From Baffinella frigidus (lineage: Eukaryota; Cryptophyceae; Cryptomonadales; Baffinellaceae), in assembly GCA_026770585.1 (NCBI GenBank), contig MU646689.1, positions 284,775 through 295,675 of the forward strand: DNA of 10,901 bases. Reading direction: 5' to 3'. Of this stretch, positions 10,789 to 10,901 are shown piece by piece; position 1 is the stretch's first letter; each line of letters begins with the position of its first letter. Position numbers and translations under genes: made by a program. The notes beneath the pieces are model-generated. The model saw nothing but the letters and a program-made list of their open reading frames with translations. It ran no database searches and was not told the DNA's origin.

Positions 10789-10901
10789 GGCGAGTTCGGG
10801 TTTCGGGTGGCGAGTTCGGGTTTCGGGTTTCGGGTTTGGGGTGGCGAGTTCGGGTTTCGGGTGGCGAGTTCGGGTTTCGGGCGAGTTCGGGTTTCGGGTT
10901 T
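10789..10901 (+). repeat. TTTCGGG / GGCGAG minisatellite at the right edge
   Basis: Higher-order units of GGCGAG followed by TTCGGGTTTCGGGT, with one to three TTTCGGG heptamers per unit. It continues to the window edge, so its true length is unknown. It shares the TTTCGGG heptamer with the 37-bp minisatellite at 2491-2638 but has a different spacer. Confidence 0.93.

Overview
This window looks like nuclear subtelomeric or telomere-adjacent DNA from a eukaryote, not bacterial or viral DNA. It holds several arrays of the Arabidopsis-type telomere heptamer TTTAGGG and its variants (TTTGGGG, TTGAGGG, TTCAGGG, TTTCGGG). It has very little plausible coding sequence and is packed with short, non-coding, near-palindromic inverted-repeat elements of MITE/foldback type. 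TTTAGGG telomeres occur in land plants, many green algae and several protist groups. The moderately GC-rich composition and the density of small palindromic elements suggest an alga or other protist, but the species cannot be named from this sequence.

Layout. 1-97 is a CCCCAAA array (C-rich strand), followed by a GA/GAGC-rich simple-sequence block (about 176-335) and a short TTTAGGG array (472-510). 747-1399 is a cluster of four full-length family A palindromes. 1881-2470 is a long degenerate TTTAGGG array that passes into a TTTCGGG-derived 37-bp minisatellite (2491-2638). 2689-4000 is a mosaic of families F, B, A and E plus paired hairpins, ending at 12 perfect TTTAGGG units (4016-4099). 4140-5350 holds three copies of dispersed repeat D and a 142-bp-spaced duplication. 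5380-6095 is a run of hairpins. 6150-6662 is the only convincing protein-coding candidate, a short, very basic, GC3-rich ORF. 6815-9900 is dominated by families A and B, many nested in one another. 9900-10789 holds smaller dispersed repeats and a full family F element, and the window ends in a TTTCGGG/GGCGAG minisatellite (10789-10901).

Four families carry the region. Family A has termini CAGGGGTACCTCGCTCATAA, is about 120 bp and inserts at TA. Family B has termini CCCTTAAGTGGCGAG and is about 100 bp. Family F has termini CCACACAGCGG and is about 160 bp. Family E has termini near GATCTCA and is about 150 bp. No transposase is visible, so any mobility would have to be supplied in trans. A, B and F have unrelated ends but share a core built from CCTACGGTAGG, CCTAGGACC and GGGCCCTAGG. 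At least one element is an apparent A/B chimera joined at that core. This palindromic-element network, with nested TA-site insertions, is the most distinctive content of the window. No rRNA, credible tRNA, CRISPR array or bacterial-type operon is present.
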